Source: Nageia nagi
Lineage: Eukaryota; Pinophyta
NCBI GenBank assembly: GCA_050084985.1
Contig: JBITNC010000001.1
Location: 182,776,001-182,840,000 of the forward strand
DNA length: 64,000 nt
Direction of reading: 5' to 3'
The notes beneath the pieces were generated by a model. That model was not told the DNA's origin. It saw only the letters and a program-made list of their open reading frames with translations, and ran no database searches. Positions within the stretch are counted from its first letter, which is position 1; every line of letters starts with the position of its first letter. The translations under genes were made by a program, and so were the position numbers. Below are positions 22,326-34,259 of this stretch, piece after piece.

Positions 22326-22338
22326 ATATGATACCAAA
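22326..22338 (-). other. Copia primer-binding site
   Basis: The minus strand reads TTTGGTATCATATCTTTG after the 5' LTR. TGGTATCA matches the start of the initiator tRNA-Met site. Confidence 0.7.
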
Positions 22339-22854
22339 TGAAGTTATTAAACACTTTTAAATAAAATGAATTGCTCTACAATTCAAGTCTACAACTCAAA
22401 GTATGAACACACACTTAAAAATGGAGGATTAGAGTTTAACCAAAAACACCCAAATCTTTATTGAGAATGCAATTCACATATTAACATACTTATAACCTTG
22501 CTAATACATCATATAACACATAAGAGGTCATATAAAACCTTAACCATTTAGCTTACAAGCTAGAAATCAAAACAAATTGGAAATGAAACCACCAAAATGA
22601 AAAATAAATGACACATAAGAAATACTATTAGTTGGTCGATCGATTGACTAGCTAGTGGGTCGATTATGGATTGGACTAACTGATGGCTTGGTTATAGATT
22701 GGACTAATTGGTGGGTTGATTATGAAATGGGCTAATTGGTATGTAATGTATTAGTTTTCAAATAGAGAAGAAGCACTTAAAATAGTAAGCTTGATATGCA
22801 CTCAATTTTGATGTCTTAGGTTGTCTTAAGTTATTCAAAGTCTTCACCCCTACA
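22339..22854 (-). repeat. Copia 5' LTR
   Basis: It is 516 bp long, ending TGAAGTTATT on the primer side and beginning TGTAGGGGTGAAG on the outer side in the minus sense. It pairs with 18073-18516. Confidence 0.8.
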
Positions 22855-23099
22855 TCAAATTACTTAGCTATGGTCGAGAATGACAAAGACCTACGTGTTG
22901 ATTCTGATGATGCATGATCATCTAAAAGAAGAGTAAAAGTAACATTCAAATTAAAATGTTTGAAAAATGATTTCTATGAAAGAAGTTAAATTAAATCATA
23001 AAGTATTTACATTGAAATTATGTTATCTTAGCTCGAACACACCTTTTTAATCTTGTAAAAACATAAATAGGAATTTGTTGGGAGTCAAAAATTAAGTCA

Positions 23100-25030
23100 C
23101 ATTATATCATCTCTCGAGTTCCACTTTTCTTTTTACTTGAAGGACTCACCAAACTCTTTATTCTTCTTTCAGACCTTTTAGCTACATTAGAATCTTGTAG
23201 GTATGAAAATTGGTGATAACTAGCTTGCATATCCATAACCATACTTGCAAACTGCCTCTTACTTCTGGGAGTATCATAAGATTTCCCTAACAATAATTTT
23301 AACCATTCCTTTCCATCATCTACATTTGATATCCTGAGATATGAAGATCAACCTAATATTCCTAATGTTGGTAGCTATTAACATGAGGTGAGGATATGTT
23401 GCTAGGACAATGAGGTATATTAAGTGTAGGTGTCATTGTATTGTTAGGAAAATTAATAGTTTTAGCTGACATGTTCATGATTTTAAATACATGCTTGCAT
23501 GTTTTACCTCTAAGTGTAAGTGCATGTGTACAATTCTTCACCTTAAAGGGTAACAAGATATTATTTTAACACATCTATTTGACTCTTCACCTAGTATGAA
23601 TCAATGATATCTTCATGAGGGACACAATGAGAATCATGTATCATATGAGACTTCTGTATTGCACTCTCTACACTCTTTTCATTCTTGTAATTATTCCAAA
23701 AGCCTAGTGTCTTCAATTTAACTAGATTCATATAATATGGAACAACTAGTTCAAAAAGCATGTAAAGTAACAAATCCATTCTTCTACCATATTTTCTTAC
23801 CTTTTGACATAGAAATCTAGTTTTCAAAGTACAATGACATGACACTAATATGGTTGAGTTTATTTCTTGGTTGGATGAAATTTTATATAGCATTTCTCCC
23901 ACATACTTGTAATTGAAAACATAGAATTAAAATCACAAATTCATGAATGGAAAAATAATAGTAAAAAACATAAACATGTTATGAGTGTATTTACAAATTC
24001 TACCAGCATCAAACTAATTACCAATCAAGTAATCTATAAAAGCCTTATTGTTATGGAAATAAGTGTAAAACTTAGATATAAATTTTCATAGATGCATCAT
24101 GCTTACATTTGAAAATTATTTCATCTAACCTTGTAAACATTTTTATTCCAACCTCTTTACTTGATGCCTTCTTATAGATATTATTTAACCAAGCCCATTT
24201 AACATACCAAACACATAACAAATGCTTGCAACCAATCACTTTCTTAGATATATATGTAATAATATAAACTAATTTACTAGATGAATAAGAGAAAAGAACA
24301 CTCATAAAATTTAAAGCTTTTTTAGGTTTAAACTTATTTTGCATATTTTTTTAACAAAATACAATTCACAAACCTAATGGCTTAGATTTCTTTAGCAGCA
24401 TCATCAGTAAGAAAACCATTTACATGCAAATTTGGTTGGTTTTCTAGATCATGCTTTTTCAATATTTTAAGCCACTTAGTTATGTCATCAAGACCATTTT
24501 TGTATGTGATAATCCAAGCCATAGGTAGACCACTTTGTTGGGAATCAAATACAAGCAATGTGTAAAATTGGTACTTCAATGCATAAAAATTTAGTTATGA
24601 ACAACATCAACAATATAAAAATAATAAACTATGCAAAAAATTAGCAATACTTAGACTATACAAATTTTTATTGAAGGTTGAATCTATTGAAATTATGTTG
24701 TTATGGGATAATTCCACCATTTTATCCACCATTCATTCTATTTGAATATTGATAACAATTTTTTCAATTTCATGGTTAGGATTCTTATATATAAAAAACA
24801 TTTCCTTGTTATCCTAGTACCACTAGTTCATATAAGTGGCAACATATTCAAATTTATTATATGTAATAAATGCAACTTCAAGTAAACTTTTGAATACCTT
24901 GACAACAAAATAACATTGATAACAACTTTTCTTTGTAAAATTTATCTTCCATTTTGGAGGAGGTGAGTCATGTCTCTTATCCTTATAGCCATAAGAACAC
25001 CAATAACTACATAGAAAATAAAACATTTAG
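23100..25030 (-). pseudogene. MULE/FAR1-type transposase relic
   Basis: Blocks in order from 25026 down: KWKINFTKKSCYQCYFVVK (DNA-binding start); LSHNNIISIDSTFNKN near 24665-24710, holding the first Asp of the MULE catalytic core; YTLLVFDSQQSGLPMAWIIT (24382-24579), then GFLTDDAAKEI with the second Asp; HLLCVWYVKWAWLNNIYKK (24072-24344); a part near 23591-23902; and TCKHVFKIM near 23500, matching the end of a SWIM zinc finger. The blocks at 24580-24660 and about 24240-24380 are split by AT-rich spacers at conserved positions, as introns would do. It may be a Mutator-like transposase or a domesticated relative. Stops and the lack of visible terminal inverted repeats argue that it is dead. Confidence 0.72.
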
Positions 25031-25720
25031 AATCATATTACTTGTAAAGATAAGATCATGCAATGCTAAAATTGGGAAGAGTATATTTTCTTACATTTCA
25101 TGTATGATGGCCTTCAATTTTTAATTACCTTGCATACCTTTTTTGTTCTTTTTTTCTCGCACAAAAACATGCATTATGCATCAAGATTAGATTCTTCACC
25201 CTTTTTAAAATCAATTAGCCTACATAAGGGTATTGTGGCAACCGAATGTGTCTTTCCTTTTGTGCATATTATTCTTTTACAAGTTAAATCATTTTGAAAA
25301 AATAGTTATTTTCCTTGGATATATTTGATAAGTAGATTAAAAATTCTATTCTATTTCAGTGTCATTGTGTTTTAGTTAACTATATAAAATAAAACATATA
25401 AGATGCATTATGGTATAGTATAAGGCATTCATTGGTTTCAAACATCCATTTCCCTTAAAATGTGAATTAAAATCTTAAACATGTGATTTTTTAATAATAT
25501 GTGTGAGGCAAACACAATTTGATGGAATGAAATAAAAATATTAGTAAAGAATAACCAAAAGCACATTAATTACATACACCTAGAGGCCATTTTTTGTATT
25601 AATATTCAAAATATGTCAATTTTGGAAGGGTCTTCATAAAATGTTATAGCTGAGAAAAATGTAAACATAGGAGTTTGACATCATGCATACTTGCTACATT
25701 TTAAAAATAATCATCATTTG
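25031..25720. other. Gene-free stretch between MULE relic and copy B
   Basis: AT-rich; the plus-strand frame at 25100-25297 shows no family features. Nothing else is supported. Confidence 0.4.
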
Positions 25721-25799
25721 TGGAGTAAGTATCTAGAATAATAAGGTTCCCAAAAATACTAAGTTCCCAAAAAACTACTAGTAATACATTGACTAATAG

Positions 25800-27530
25800 C
25801 AATACGTTAAGTAAAATATACACAAAATACTCCTACTTTTTTGCTCTAATCCCTTGCCATTAGGTGGGATTCAAAAAAATGGGATGAATTATTTCTCCCC
25901 ATAGTTGTAGTATTTATTGTACTTTTTGTTCACATTATTTATTTAAAGCCTATATTCTATCTAACTTCATCATATATTGTGCTAGGAGCACCTTTTCTTA
26001 GAAATGCTTTTGCAAGCATCTCATTGTGGATCTTATTACTAAAATATATCATCATTAACAACTCTTTTACCCTCTCCTCTTGGGTCTATACAGTTGTCTC
26101 TACATTGTTAGGCTTGACTTCTTTGCCCCTTGTATCTCCCCCAAGATGACTTTGTGGTGATTTCCCAAACATATTATCAATCTCATTAATTTTGAATACC
26201 TTTGGAGGTGTTCATTCCTCCAAATTAATAAACTATGCCCCTTTAAATGCTCCTTTATCCTCTACTTATTCCTCTTTATTCCTTCCTTTGGTGTTGTTCC
26301 TTGTTCACCCTGAGATTGGATTATTTTTCTACTCCACTACATCCTCCATTCTTCTTTTTCCCCCTCCTCTTGCTTTCTTACATTTTCTTGTGTTATTTTT
26401 GCAACTTCTCTACCAATTTTTGCTATTTTAATGAAAATTAAGTTTATTTCAATGAAAAATAAGTCTATCTTTATTGTGACCATATTATTGAGAGCTACCT
26501 TACTACAACTTTTAGGTTGTATAAGGTTTTTAGCTACTACTATCTCTTCTATCATTATGTTTGATATGTCCCCCATTTTTTTACCTTACAATGCTGCATT
26601 CTCCTCCCCATAAATGTTATCTAGCCCAAATGTTATTTTTTATTACCATTTTCTCAACCTTATATCCCTTATAATGGGCTCCTTTCTTGGATCTTCTTTC
26701 TCTTCATTAGCTTTCTTCCCCTCCTTAAATTTGAATACATTGGCCACATGGGTGTTCTCCTCTTGCTCAAAAATTTTAATCCTAAGGTTCTTATTCTTCC
26801 TCATGTCAAATACCTAGCCTCTAACTAAGATTATTACACTTGGTATCCTATTGAATATAGTTTCCAAGACTCTTTCATACACAAGTTTTATCACTCTACC
26901 ATAAATTGGCCATGGTGTTAAATTTACCTCAAAGTTTCTTATAGAAATGCTCATTGAATTGAAAACAAAGAAGGTAAAATTCACCCTATCTATTTTAGGA
27001 AACACAAAGTGGTTGATAATACTAAAAGTAAGGGGATAGAGCTTATTTTACCTTCCTTTAATAGTTATTTATCTCATCAAGGCCTTGGATAGCTCCTTCC
27101 AAGGCTTTGAAATGCAATTTTGCAATACCCTCATCTAAAACTTATCTGAAATGAGCCTTTCATATAGGTTTGAATGAAATTGTCTTTGGCTGCAAGCTTA
27201 TTCACCTTACCTTCCCTTCTTACTTCTATTCTTACATTTGGTAGGTGAGTTACTTAGGAAATTTTATCTATTGAGAATACCAACTCCAAACCATTGACAT
27301 TGCAAATACCTTCATTCCAAGATTTTGCAACTTCTAGTGAGATTTGTTGATCCTCACACCTACATGCATTCATAACCTATCTAAACCTCCTTTTCAAATA
27401 AGACACCATACTTCTATATTTTTCCAAGTCTCTTCTTTTGAGATTGACTCCCTTCTTACCAGGTCTCCACCCATTTTTGAAGTTACAGGATGTTGTTTTG
27501 AACTAAAATGTGGGTTATTTTCAAGAGTGC
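25800..27530 (-). pseudogene. P2: decayed unknown ORF (copy B)
   Basis: This is the third version of the P2 ORF. From the minus strand: SKMGGDLVRRESISKEETW, a broken ESWNEGICNVNG block, then RVNFTFFVFNSMSISIRNF (26814-27005) and IYGRVIKLVYERVLETI, then a lysine/glutamate-rich tail at 26337-26576 with MGDISNIMIEEIVVAKNL. Stops fall at different positions from copies A and C. That supports a once-intact common ORF. No known domain is recognised. Confidence 0.5.
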
Positions 27531-28189
27531 AATTTCCTTAATTGTTTAGGTGTTTGTCCACTCCCTCCCTAGGCTAATGCTAAATGATGTAATTTTATTT
27601 TTATTTAATGTATACCATATGTCACATCATCTCAAAATTGTACTAACAAGCTTGTAATTATAATCATTATTTATACATTATCATTCTATACTCATGTTCT
27701 ACATTTTACAATGCTTGATCTAAAGTGACGGTATTCATGCTACAAATATACTCTATTTAAAACCTTTAGAATGTTGAGTTTTCTATTAAAATCTTATTTG
27801 TATTCCATCTTTCATTCTTGTCTTCATTCATTAGTCTAACTTTGTTTCCATATATTGTTTTGATGCTATATTGTTCTAAGGGTTTTTCTAGCTTATGAAT
27901 TTTTCTCATTGTACATGCAAAAATGGTATAAAAATTCCAATGGGTAAGATTACAAAAAGTTAAAAAATTATTCATAAAGAAAGAATTACATAAATATAGC
28001 CTAAAAATCAACATGCAAGCATAAATTAAAATAAAAACACAAGCCTAGATCTCATTTGGGTAACATGTATTGTAAAAAATCCCATACCTAGAGATCTAGG
28101 GTTCTACAACTACAATGGATTGAGCAATTCAATCTACATACAAAAAGTTAAATAGCATGGATAGATACATAACATAGGTTGGTGAGTTT

Positions 28190-28650
28190 TATATTTATTT
28201 TATAATTCTTGATATACACCCATTATTTATTTGTATACACCCATAATATAACTACAATTGTAGTTAAAGTTTTCATATTTCTCACTATATGCCCATAATA
28301 TAACTAAAATTGTAGTTAAATTTTTTATAGTTCTCTCTATATGTCCATATTATAACTATTATATTCCCTTAATATATCTCATTCAAAATTTTGAATTTTT
28401 TTCATTCTTATTTCTCACTATACATCCATAATATAACCATTATACACCCATAATATATCTCATCAAAAACTTTTAACATTTTTTGTTCTTATTTCTCAAT
28501 ATATGCCCACATTATCCTAAGCCATATATGCCCATAATATATCTATTTTCAAAATTTCTATTTTTTTCATGTTTCTCACTATACATCAATGTTATTTTAT
28601 ATATACACCCATGATATATGTGGGAATTTTTTCAAAGGATAGGCTCTTCC
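28190..28650. repeat. Left minisatellite-like arm (copy B)
   Basis: Same units and linkers as 2401-2850, ending in GGATAGGCTCTTCC. No right arm accompanies it, because copy B stops before that point. Confidence 0.7.
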
Positions 28651-29540
28651 AAAATTATTCCATTACAATTCAAAAGTAAGATAACTTTTTCCAAAATAAA
28701 GTAGAAGGTAACATTTTAGACTAAAGGAAGGAAGACTTACCTAAATTGATGAAGAATTATAAGCATAACTAGAATCTCCATTTCCACCCTTCATGGAAAG
28801 CACTTCTCCATTGCTAAACTTTGAAGTGGAGACTGGAACTCTAATTTCTTATCTAGTTCCATGAAGACTTATCCTCTACTGATAATCAACTTAATATGAT
28901 TAGAACTAATAATATGAAAATTTCTTCTTCTTGGGGGAAAGATAGGGTAGGAATCAACTGGACTTAAGGAATATTTATAGTTGTAACTTTCTTTGCTAAT
29001 GTAAATAAAGTGATGTGAGCTAACAATATTTAGTTTTGGGAGAGGTATTATGAAGGACTCCTCATCATAATTACCTCTGTCAATCTTTTCATTTGAAAGT
29101 ATCCAAAAAATAATTTAAACTAATTTCATCAAGAGTATGTATAATATATCATGGTAAGTAATATTTGTAAGATATTTGAGAGGTGCTAAATCTGTTGAAC
29201 CTACTATAGTTTTCTTTGTTAATCTAAAGAGAATGACTTGAGCTGATGATATTTTGGTTTGGATTTATAGAGTTAATCATTGTATACATTATATTCATCA
29301 TAAACCATGTAAACACAATTAGGCTTGGCCCTACACAACTTGTAGAATAGCCATTGATTTGGAGGTTTTCTCCCTAAAATTTTGTCTCTTTTTTTCTAAC
29401 TGATATTAACAATGCATCTACTTTAGGCATTCATTATGTATTAAATCACTTTAAATGGGTTCTTTATTCATATGGATGGTTAGTTTTTGTAAACAACTAC
29501 TTTTTAATTTTTTTGTTATCCTTTAACTTTTCTAGAACAT

Positions 29541-29885
29541 TCTTTTATTGTATTGCATAAGATGAAGAGTATATTATTCCTCAAGTTAAAATATGTGGAC
29601 ACTTGCTACATGGACCTATCATTGTCTATTTTCAGTTACCTCTTTCTTCAACTCCTTTACATATGTTAGATTGTTGTAATATTTTTGAAAAGTATTATAA
29701 TATTCATCTCATATAATAAAATTAAAAAATAAAGTATTAATCTTTTTTTTAGTTTATTATAATATTTTTACTATTTATTTTATCCTAAATAATATCAATT
29801 ATTATATTAATCCTCTTTTATGGGATAGTGTAATTAGATTTAGTTTTGGTTCTATAAAAGTAGTTTTAAGGTTCAAACTCTTATC
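29541..29885. other. B-specific 345-bp replacement
   Basis: This AT-rich stretch replaces the 1.2-kb direct-repeat-bounded segment of A and C. No gene is visible. Homology resumes at CTTTAGTAACAAGGAAGAGC. Confidence 0.55.
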
Positions 29886-29889
29886 TTTT

Positions 29890-30610
29890 TCTTTATCTAA
29901 TCTCTTTAGTAACAAGGAAGAGCCAAAATTTTAGTTGGTTATGAGTATACCATCTCTTCCCCTTGCAATGGATCTTTTGTTGGCTATATTAATGAATTTA
30001 ATATTAGAATTGAATATTTATTTCCTTTTTCCTCCCCTTCATTTTGGATTTGTTCCATATCAAGGTATTTCTAGTTCTTTTCCTCTTTAATCATAATCTC
30101 TTACTACTATGGGTAGGCTTTTTTGTTCTATAGGCTTATTATTTTTAGCATGAGATGCTTTCCTTTCTTTTGGGAAAATCTACTTCTTAGTTATTGGGGC
30201 TTTATCTTTCTCCTTATCCTTAGTTCTATTAGCCTCTTTATCCTCCCTTCTTTCCATTTTTTTAATTTTCCTCTCCTCTCCCTCTCGAGTAGTTGAATTC
30301 GCCCTTTTCACTACAATATTGATTCCAAAGGGTTTCCTTTTTTATTATGCCATATTTTGGTCCAAATTCAAGGTTTGCACTTACCATAGCTTTATGCATG
30401 ATGGTAATGAGCCCTTGGTGCAAAGGGACCTTTTATTTACCATCCTTCATTAATTTCAATGAGTTTCTTCATGAATGTGATATGTAAAACTTAGATAACT
30501 ATGTTTTATTGAAGTTCATCACATATAGATTTCATTCATTCTTTTATATAAATTATTAAACTATACTAAATTATAGTGTGGGTGCTCTAAAAGTCTACTT
30601 TTAGAGCATC
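29890..30610 (-). pseudogene. P1: decayed unknown ORF (copy B)
   Basis: It reads, with shifts, PHYNLV.FNN, NLYVMNFNKT, LSKFYISHS, SLKLMKDG and VPLHQGLITIMHKAMVSA, then NLEFGPKYG and a charged tail. These are the same blocks as in copy A, and this is the clearest PLHQGLIT segment of the three. It is a partial copy of the domain shared with P2. Function unknown. Confidence 0.45.
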
Positions 30611-30866
30611 AATGTTGTAAAATTAGTTGAATATTCTTATGAAATTTAATGTGCAAGTATGGAATGAAGGATAAAATACACAAAATAACAAAGATCAAAA
30701 TAAGCACACAAAGAACATAATAAATTTATATTAGCTCCTCCTAATGTAGGAGTACATCTAGTTTAAAAATTTCTTTTCTTCATTATGGGGATTTTTACAT
30801 TGATATATAGTCACAAGATCATGGAAAAATATGCCATATTCAATAATAATCCTTCTTTATTTTGTA

Positions 30867-31339
30867 ATTCCTCCAAATATCCCTAAATCAAATAAATTTA
30901 TGAACTCTTCAACTTGAAAATTTTCATAATAATTTCAACAACCATTGAATAATGAATCTCACAAGTAGATATACACCCCTATAGCAACTTACAATGTCCC
31001 AAATTTATGAAATGCCTCCCTACACCATCATGAAAACTAAAATGACCTTGATTTTTCAACTTCTCCATATAAGGTATCTTAAGGTATGACATTCATGCCC
31101 TAAACTACACCTATATGGAATCCTCGATGTGATCCTAATGGATCCATCACATCAAATCATTAGATTATGTCTAATTCCAAACATAAAGACACTCAATGCT
31201 CATATATCTACTCATAGAATATTAGACTTCTAAATTGATCCATTTAAATCACATCTCCCCCATGGGATAGGTAGTTGGTCCCATAAATGGTTAGATATGG
31301 ATGAGATAAGGAAATAATTCCCTACCTTAACTTTATCAT
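30867..31339. other. Flank of gypsy-1, no gene supported
   Basis: Follows the end of copy B. It may be the 3' untranslated part or LTR remnant of gypsy-1, but I find no matching second LTR. Confidence 0.35.
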
Positions 31340-32836
31340 ACCATTTTTCCTTAGTAAGTAACTATCCTTTCAACCCTACCTTGACCATTTTCTTATTCAC
31401 CTCTCCTTGTAGTATGAACCTTCCTTTTGTATAATTGAATCTTCCCTAAGATCATTTATGGTATTGGATAAAATTAATCAACTAATGGTGAACCTGACCT
31501 ATCTCTTGCTCTTGCTCAATCAACATGGATGGCTTAAACAACTTCAAGTTCTCTACATTTATAATGTATTAGATATTCATGTAAGAGGGTAAATCCAATC
31601 TAAAATCATTCTCGTTTACTTGCTCCATAATATAAAATAGTCTATATCTAATAGGTTTAAGCTTTTTGTTGGTCCCTATAGCCTCTCCTTGCTAAGATAC
31701 AACCAAATTTGATCTTCTACTTAGAAATTATGGTCAACACTAACCTTGCCATGCCTCAACATATATTTTATATTACCAAATTGTAGTTGTTCTTGAATCT
31801 TTAAATAAATTTATCTTATCTTATTAATGGATTATTCAACTTTATTCTCTTCACGTATAACTAAAATATCATCATCTTTTTGTTGTTCAAGTATACAATC
31901 AAAAGGGGGTAGAGTTAAATACCCATAACATGTTTCAAATAGAAATTTTTTTTTAGAAGAATAAATTATCCTATTGTATGAATTTTGAATAAATATAAGA
32001 ACCCCTTCCTAATACTTTGGATGATTGCCACAATAACCCCTCAACAACTAAACCATTGTCATATTCATCACTTCAATTTTTCCACTTGTTTGAGGATGAA
32101 AAACAATGCATCTTTTCAGCCTAGTGTTCATTTTTCCATAAACAAATCCAAAACTTACCAAATAATATAGAAACTCTATCCAAAATAATAGAACTAAGTA
32201 ATGCAAAATAAACCCACATATGAAGAAAGAAGATTTTAGCATCTTCCTAACCCATTATAGTCTTCTTATATGGAATTAACACACACATCTTATTAAATAT
32301 ATAAAAAATCATAAATAAATAATAATTCCACTTCTTGTATATAGGTAATCCCCATAAAAAATCCATTGAAATACTTTCCAAAGGATGGTGAGGATTTGGA
32401 AGTGGTTGATAGAAATCCAATTTCCTATTGCTAGGTTTGCTAGTGCAACATATTACACACCCCTTATATACTTGAGAAATTTCTCTTCTATATTTTTCTA
32501 ATAAACATATGTTTGTAAATTTATAATTATCTAGCAATCCAAAAATTATTAGCAACTTTTGAAGTATGAGTTTCACTGATAAACCTAATTCTTTCTCCTT
32601 CAAGAATACACAATACATTATACTTATAGAGTAATTCATATTTAATTTGAAATTCATCCATGCCTTCTCAATTTGATGTAGATGACTACTTAATAAATGA
32701 TATACCTCCCCAAAGTCTACATCTTCCATATATGTCTTTAGAAATGCCTTTGAGACAAATGGAAAAAAATTAATGACTATCAAAGATACTATTTTCCACT
32801 CATAGAATGATGTAGTTACTGCAGTTTCAACGTCAC
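31340..32836 (-). pseudogene. gypsy-1 polyprotein fragment (integrase)
   Basis: A minus-strand Ty3/gypsy fragment. From 32836 down: a spacer with DVETAVTTSFYEW; HLHQIEKAWMNF; the integrase zinc region with YKGCVICCTSKP; SISMDFLWGLP with the first catalytic Asp (32247-32783); then FHPQTSGKIEVMN with the catalytic Glu (32048-32242); then NSYNR and FETCYGYL further on. The frame runs straight up to the LTR at 32837, so the gypsy-2 insertion cut it there. RT and everything upstream are missing from the window. Many stops are present. Confidence 0.85.
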
Positions 32837-33262
32837 TATTAAAAATATAACAAAACTAAAAAGGGGTTTTATCATAAATAACAAAGGAAATATTGAAATA
32901 CATAATAACCAAAATATATGAAATGCAATAAGTAAAGCAATTAGAATAATACACTCATATTAATAACAAGATAAAAAAATAAAATAACTTTACTAATAGG
33001 AATACAAATCATAAGATGCTTTGAGGGGGGATTCCTCCTTACAAATCAAAACATAATTGATTTTCCAAGATTATTTTATTTACCCCTCTTACAAATATTT
33101 ATAGACTTCCTACCCTAACCTTAATTAGTGGTTTAATTCAAAATGATGATTTGCCTTACAAAAATATAAAGGTTTACATCACTAGTCAGCACAAGATGTT
33201 AATTAAAATAACTACTAATCATAATTAAACCTAGTTAAATATTATGATGTGGGATTCCAACA
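32837..33262 (-). mobile_element. 3' LTR of gypsy-2
   Basis: 426 bp, homologous to 6519-6944 and 40695-41119, with altered ends (TATTA...CCAACA on the plus strand). The gypsy-2 coding end and a weak purine tract adjoin it at 33263, which fixes it as a 3' LTR. GTCAC at 32832-32836 would be one side of the target duplication; the other side is lost. Confidence 0.8.
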
Positions 33263-34238
33263 TGACACCCATCTTGGAAAGAGATTTCTCCTCAAAGCTA
33301 AAAATTTAGAAACTCCTACTCAAGGTGATGTGTTATTTCCCAAGTTGCATCTTCTGGTGCTAAGCCATGCCATTGGATAAGGATTTCATTGATAGTAAGA
33401 TTATGAAGTTGATGAAAGCATTGTTCTAAAATTAATTCAATTTTAAACTTGATGGCACCATCACATGTGAATTTAGGTAATTCTATCTAAGCTTGAACCT
33501 ATGATCCCAACACCTTCTTAATACATGAGACATGAAACATTGGGTAAACTTTAGATGAGGTTGGTAACTCTAACTTGTATGCTACAGGTCCAATGCATTG
33601 GATAATTTTAAGGCCTATAAAATTTTGGTATAATTTTTTGAGATTCTTTATTTTTTAGAGTTTTTTTATGATATGATTGAATTCATAGAAAGACATATCC
33701 TCTTCTTGGAATTCCTACTCTACTCATTATTGATCAACTTGTTTCATGTGATGTTGAGCAGTATACAAATTCTTCTTAATAAGATGAAGGATATCTGCTC
33801 AAGTGGTTAATTTTGTATCAACCACTTGGAAATTAGTGGTGCATGTCCATACAATGCTTCATAGGAGATCATTTTTATAACAATTTGATATGAAGTGTTA
33901 TACCACCATTCTTCTATGGGTATCCACTTCACCCAATGAACTAGTTGTGCAAAGGTAAAGCAATGCAAATAAGTATCTAGATGGTTATTAATAATTTCAT
34001 TCTTACCATCAATTTTGGGATGATATGTAGAACTCATGTTAAGTTGGGTTCCTTGATATTTGAAGAATTCCTTCTAAAAATTGTTAGTGAAGATCAAGTC
34101 TTTATAACTAACTATGGTAAATAGTATACCATGAATTTAAAATGATTATCAATGAAAAGTTGGACCACATTAATATCTTTGAATGAATGAGCTAGGGAAT
34201 AAAAATCTACATACTTAGATAACCTATCGACCACTACT
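33263..34238 (-). pseudogene. gypsy-2 chromovirus fragment (integrase end, chromodomain)
   Basis: From 34238 down: VVDRLSKYVDFYSLAHSF (inside the integrase core), a broken middle, STYHPKIDGKNEIIN with the catalytic Glu and HWVKWIPIEEWWYNTSYQ (33807-34037), and finally INEILIQWHGLAPEDATWE near 33320-33390, which is a chromodomain. The chromodomain marks a chromovirus. The element is cut at 34238 where copy C begins, so gag, protease, RT and the 5' LTR are gone. It inserted into gypsy-1 in the same orientation. Confidence 0.85.
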
Positions 34239-34259
34239 AGTAATATGTTAAGTAGTACC

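Larger units (their letters stand above)
18073..22854 (-). mobile_element. Ty1/copia LTR retrotransposon, decayed
   Basis: A minus-strand element with LTRs at 22339-22854 (5') and 18073-18516 (3'), a primer site, a polypurine tract, and the copia order gag, protease, integrase, RT, RNase H. Integrase before RT is the mark of Ty1/copia. It is 4.8 kb long, with a deletion removing the core of RT. No 5-bp target duplication is evident (CCCCT on the left, TCAAA on the right), so one end may be rearranged. The LTRs differ by several gaps and many substitutions, so it is old. Confidence 0.9.
25721..30866. repeat. Copy B, partial third copy of the unit
   Basis: Homology to copy A starts at GTAAGTATC (25725) and stops near 30866, matching A about 1-5944. 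Divergence from A is about 11% in the stretch I aligned, somewhat more than A to C. It contains P2, the left repeat arm and P1, but not the LTR, the right arm or anything beyond. At 30866 it passes into the 3' flank of gypsy-1. Confidence 0.85.

Noticed and set aside
18060-22870. A target-site duplication for the copia element
   Set aside because: The flanks CCCCT and TCAAA do not match, so none is claimed.
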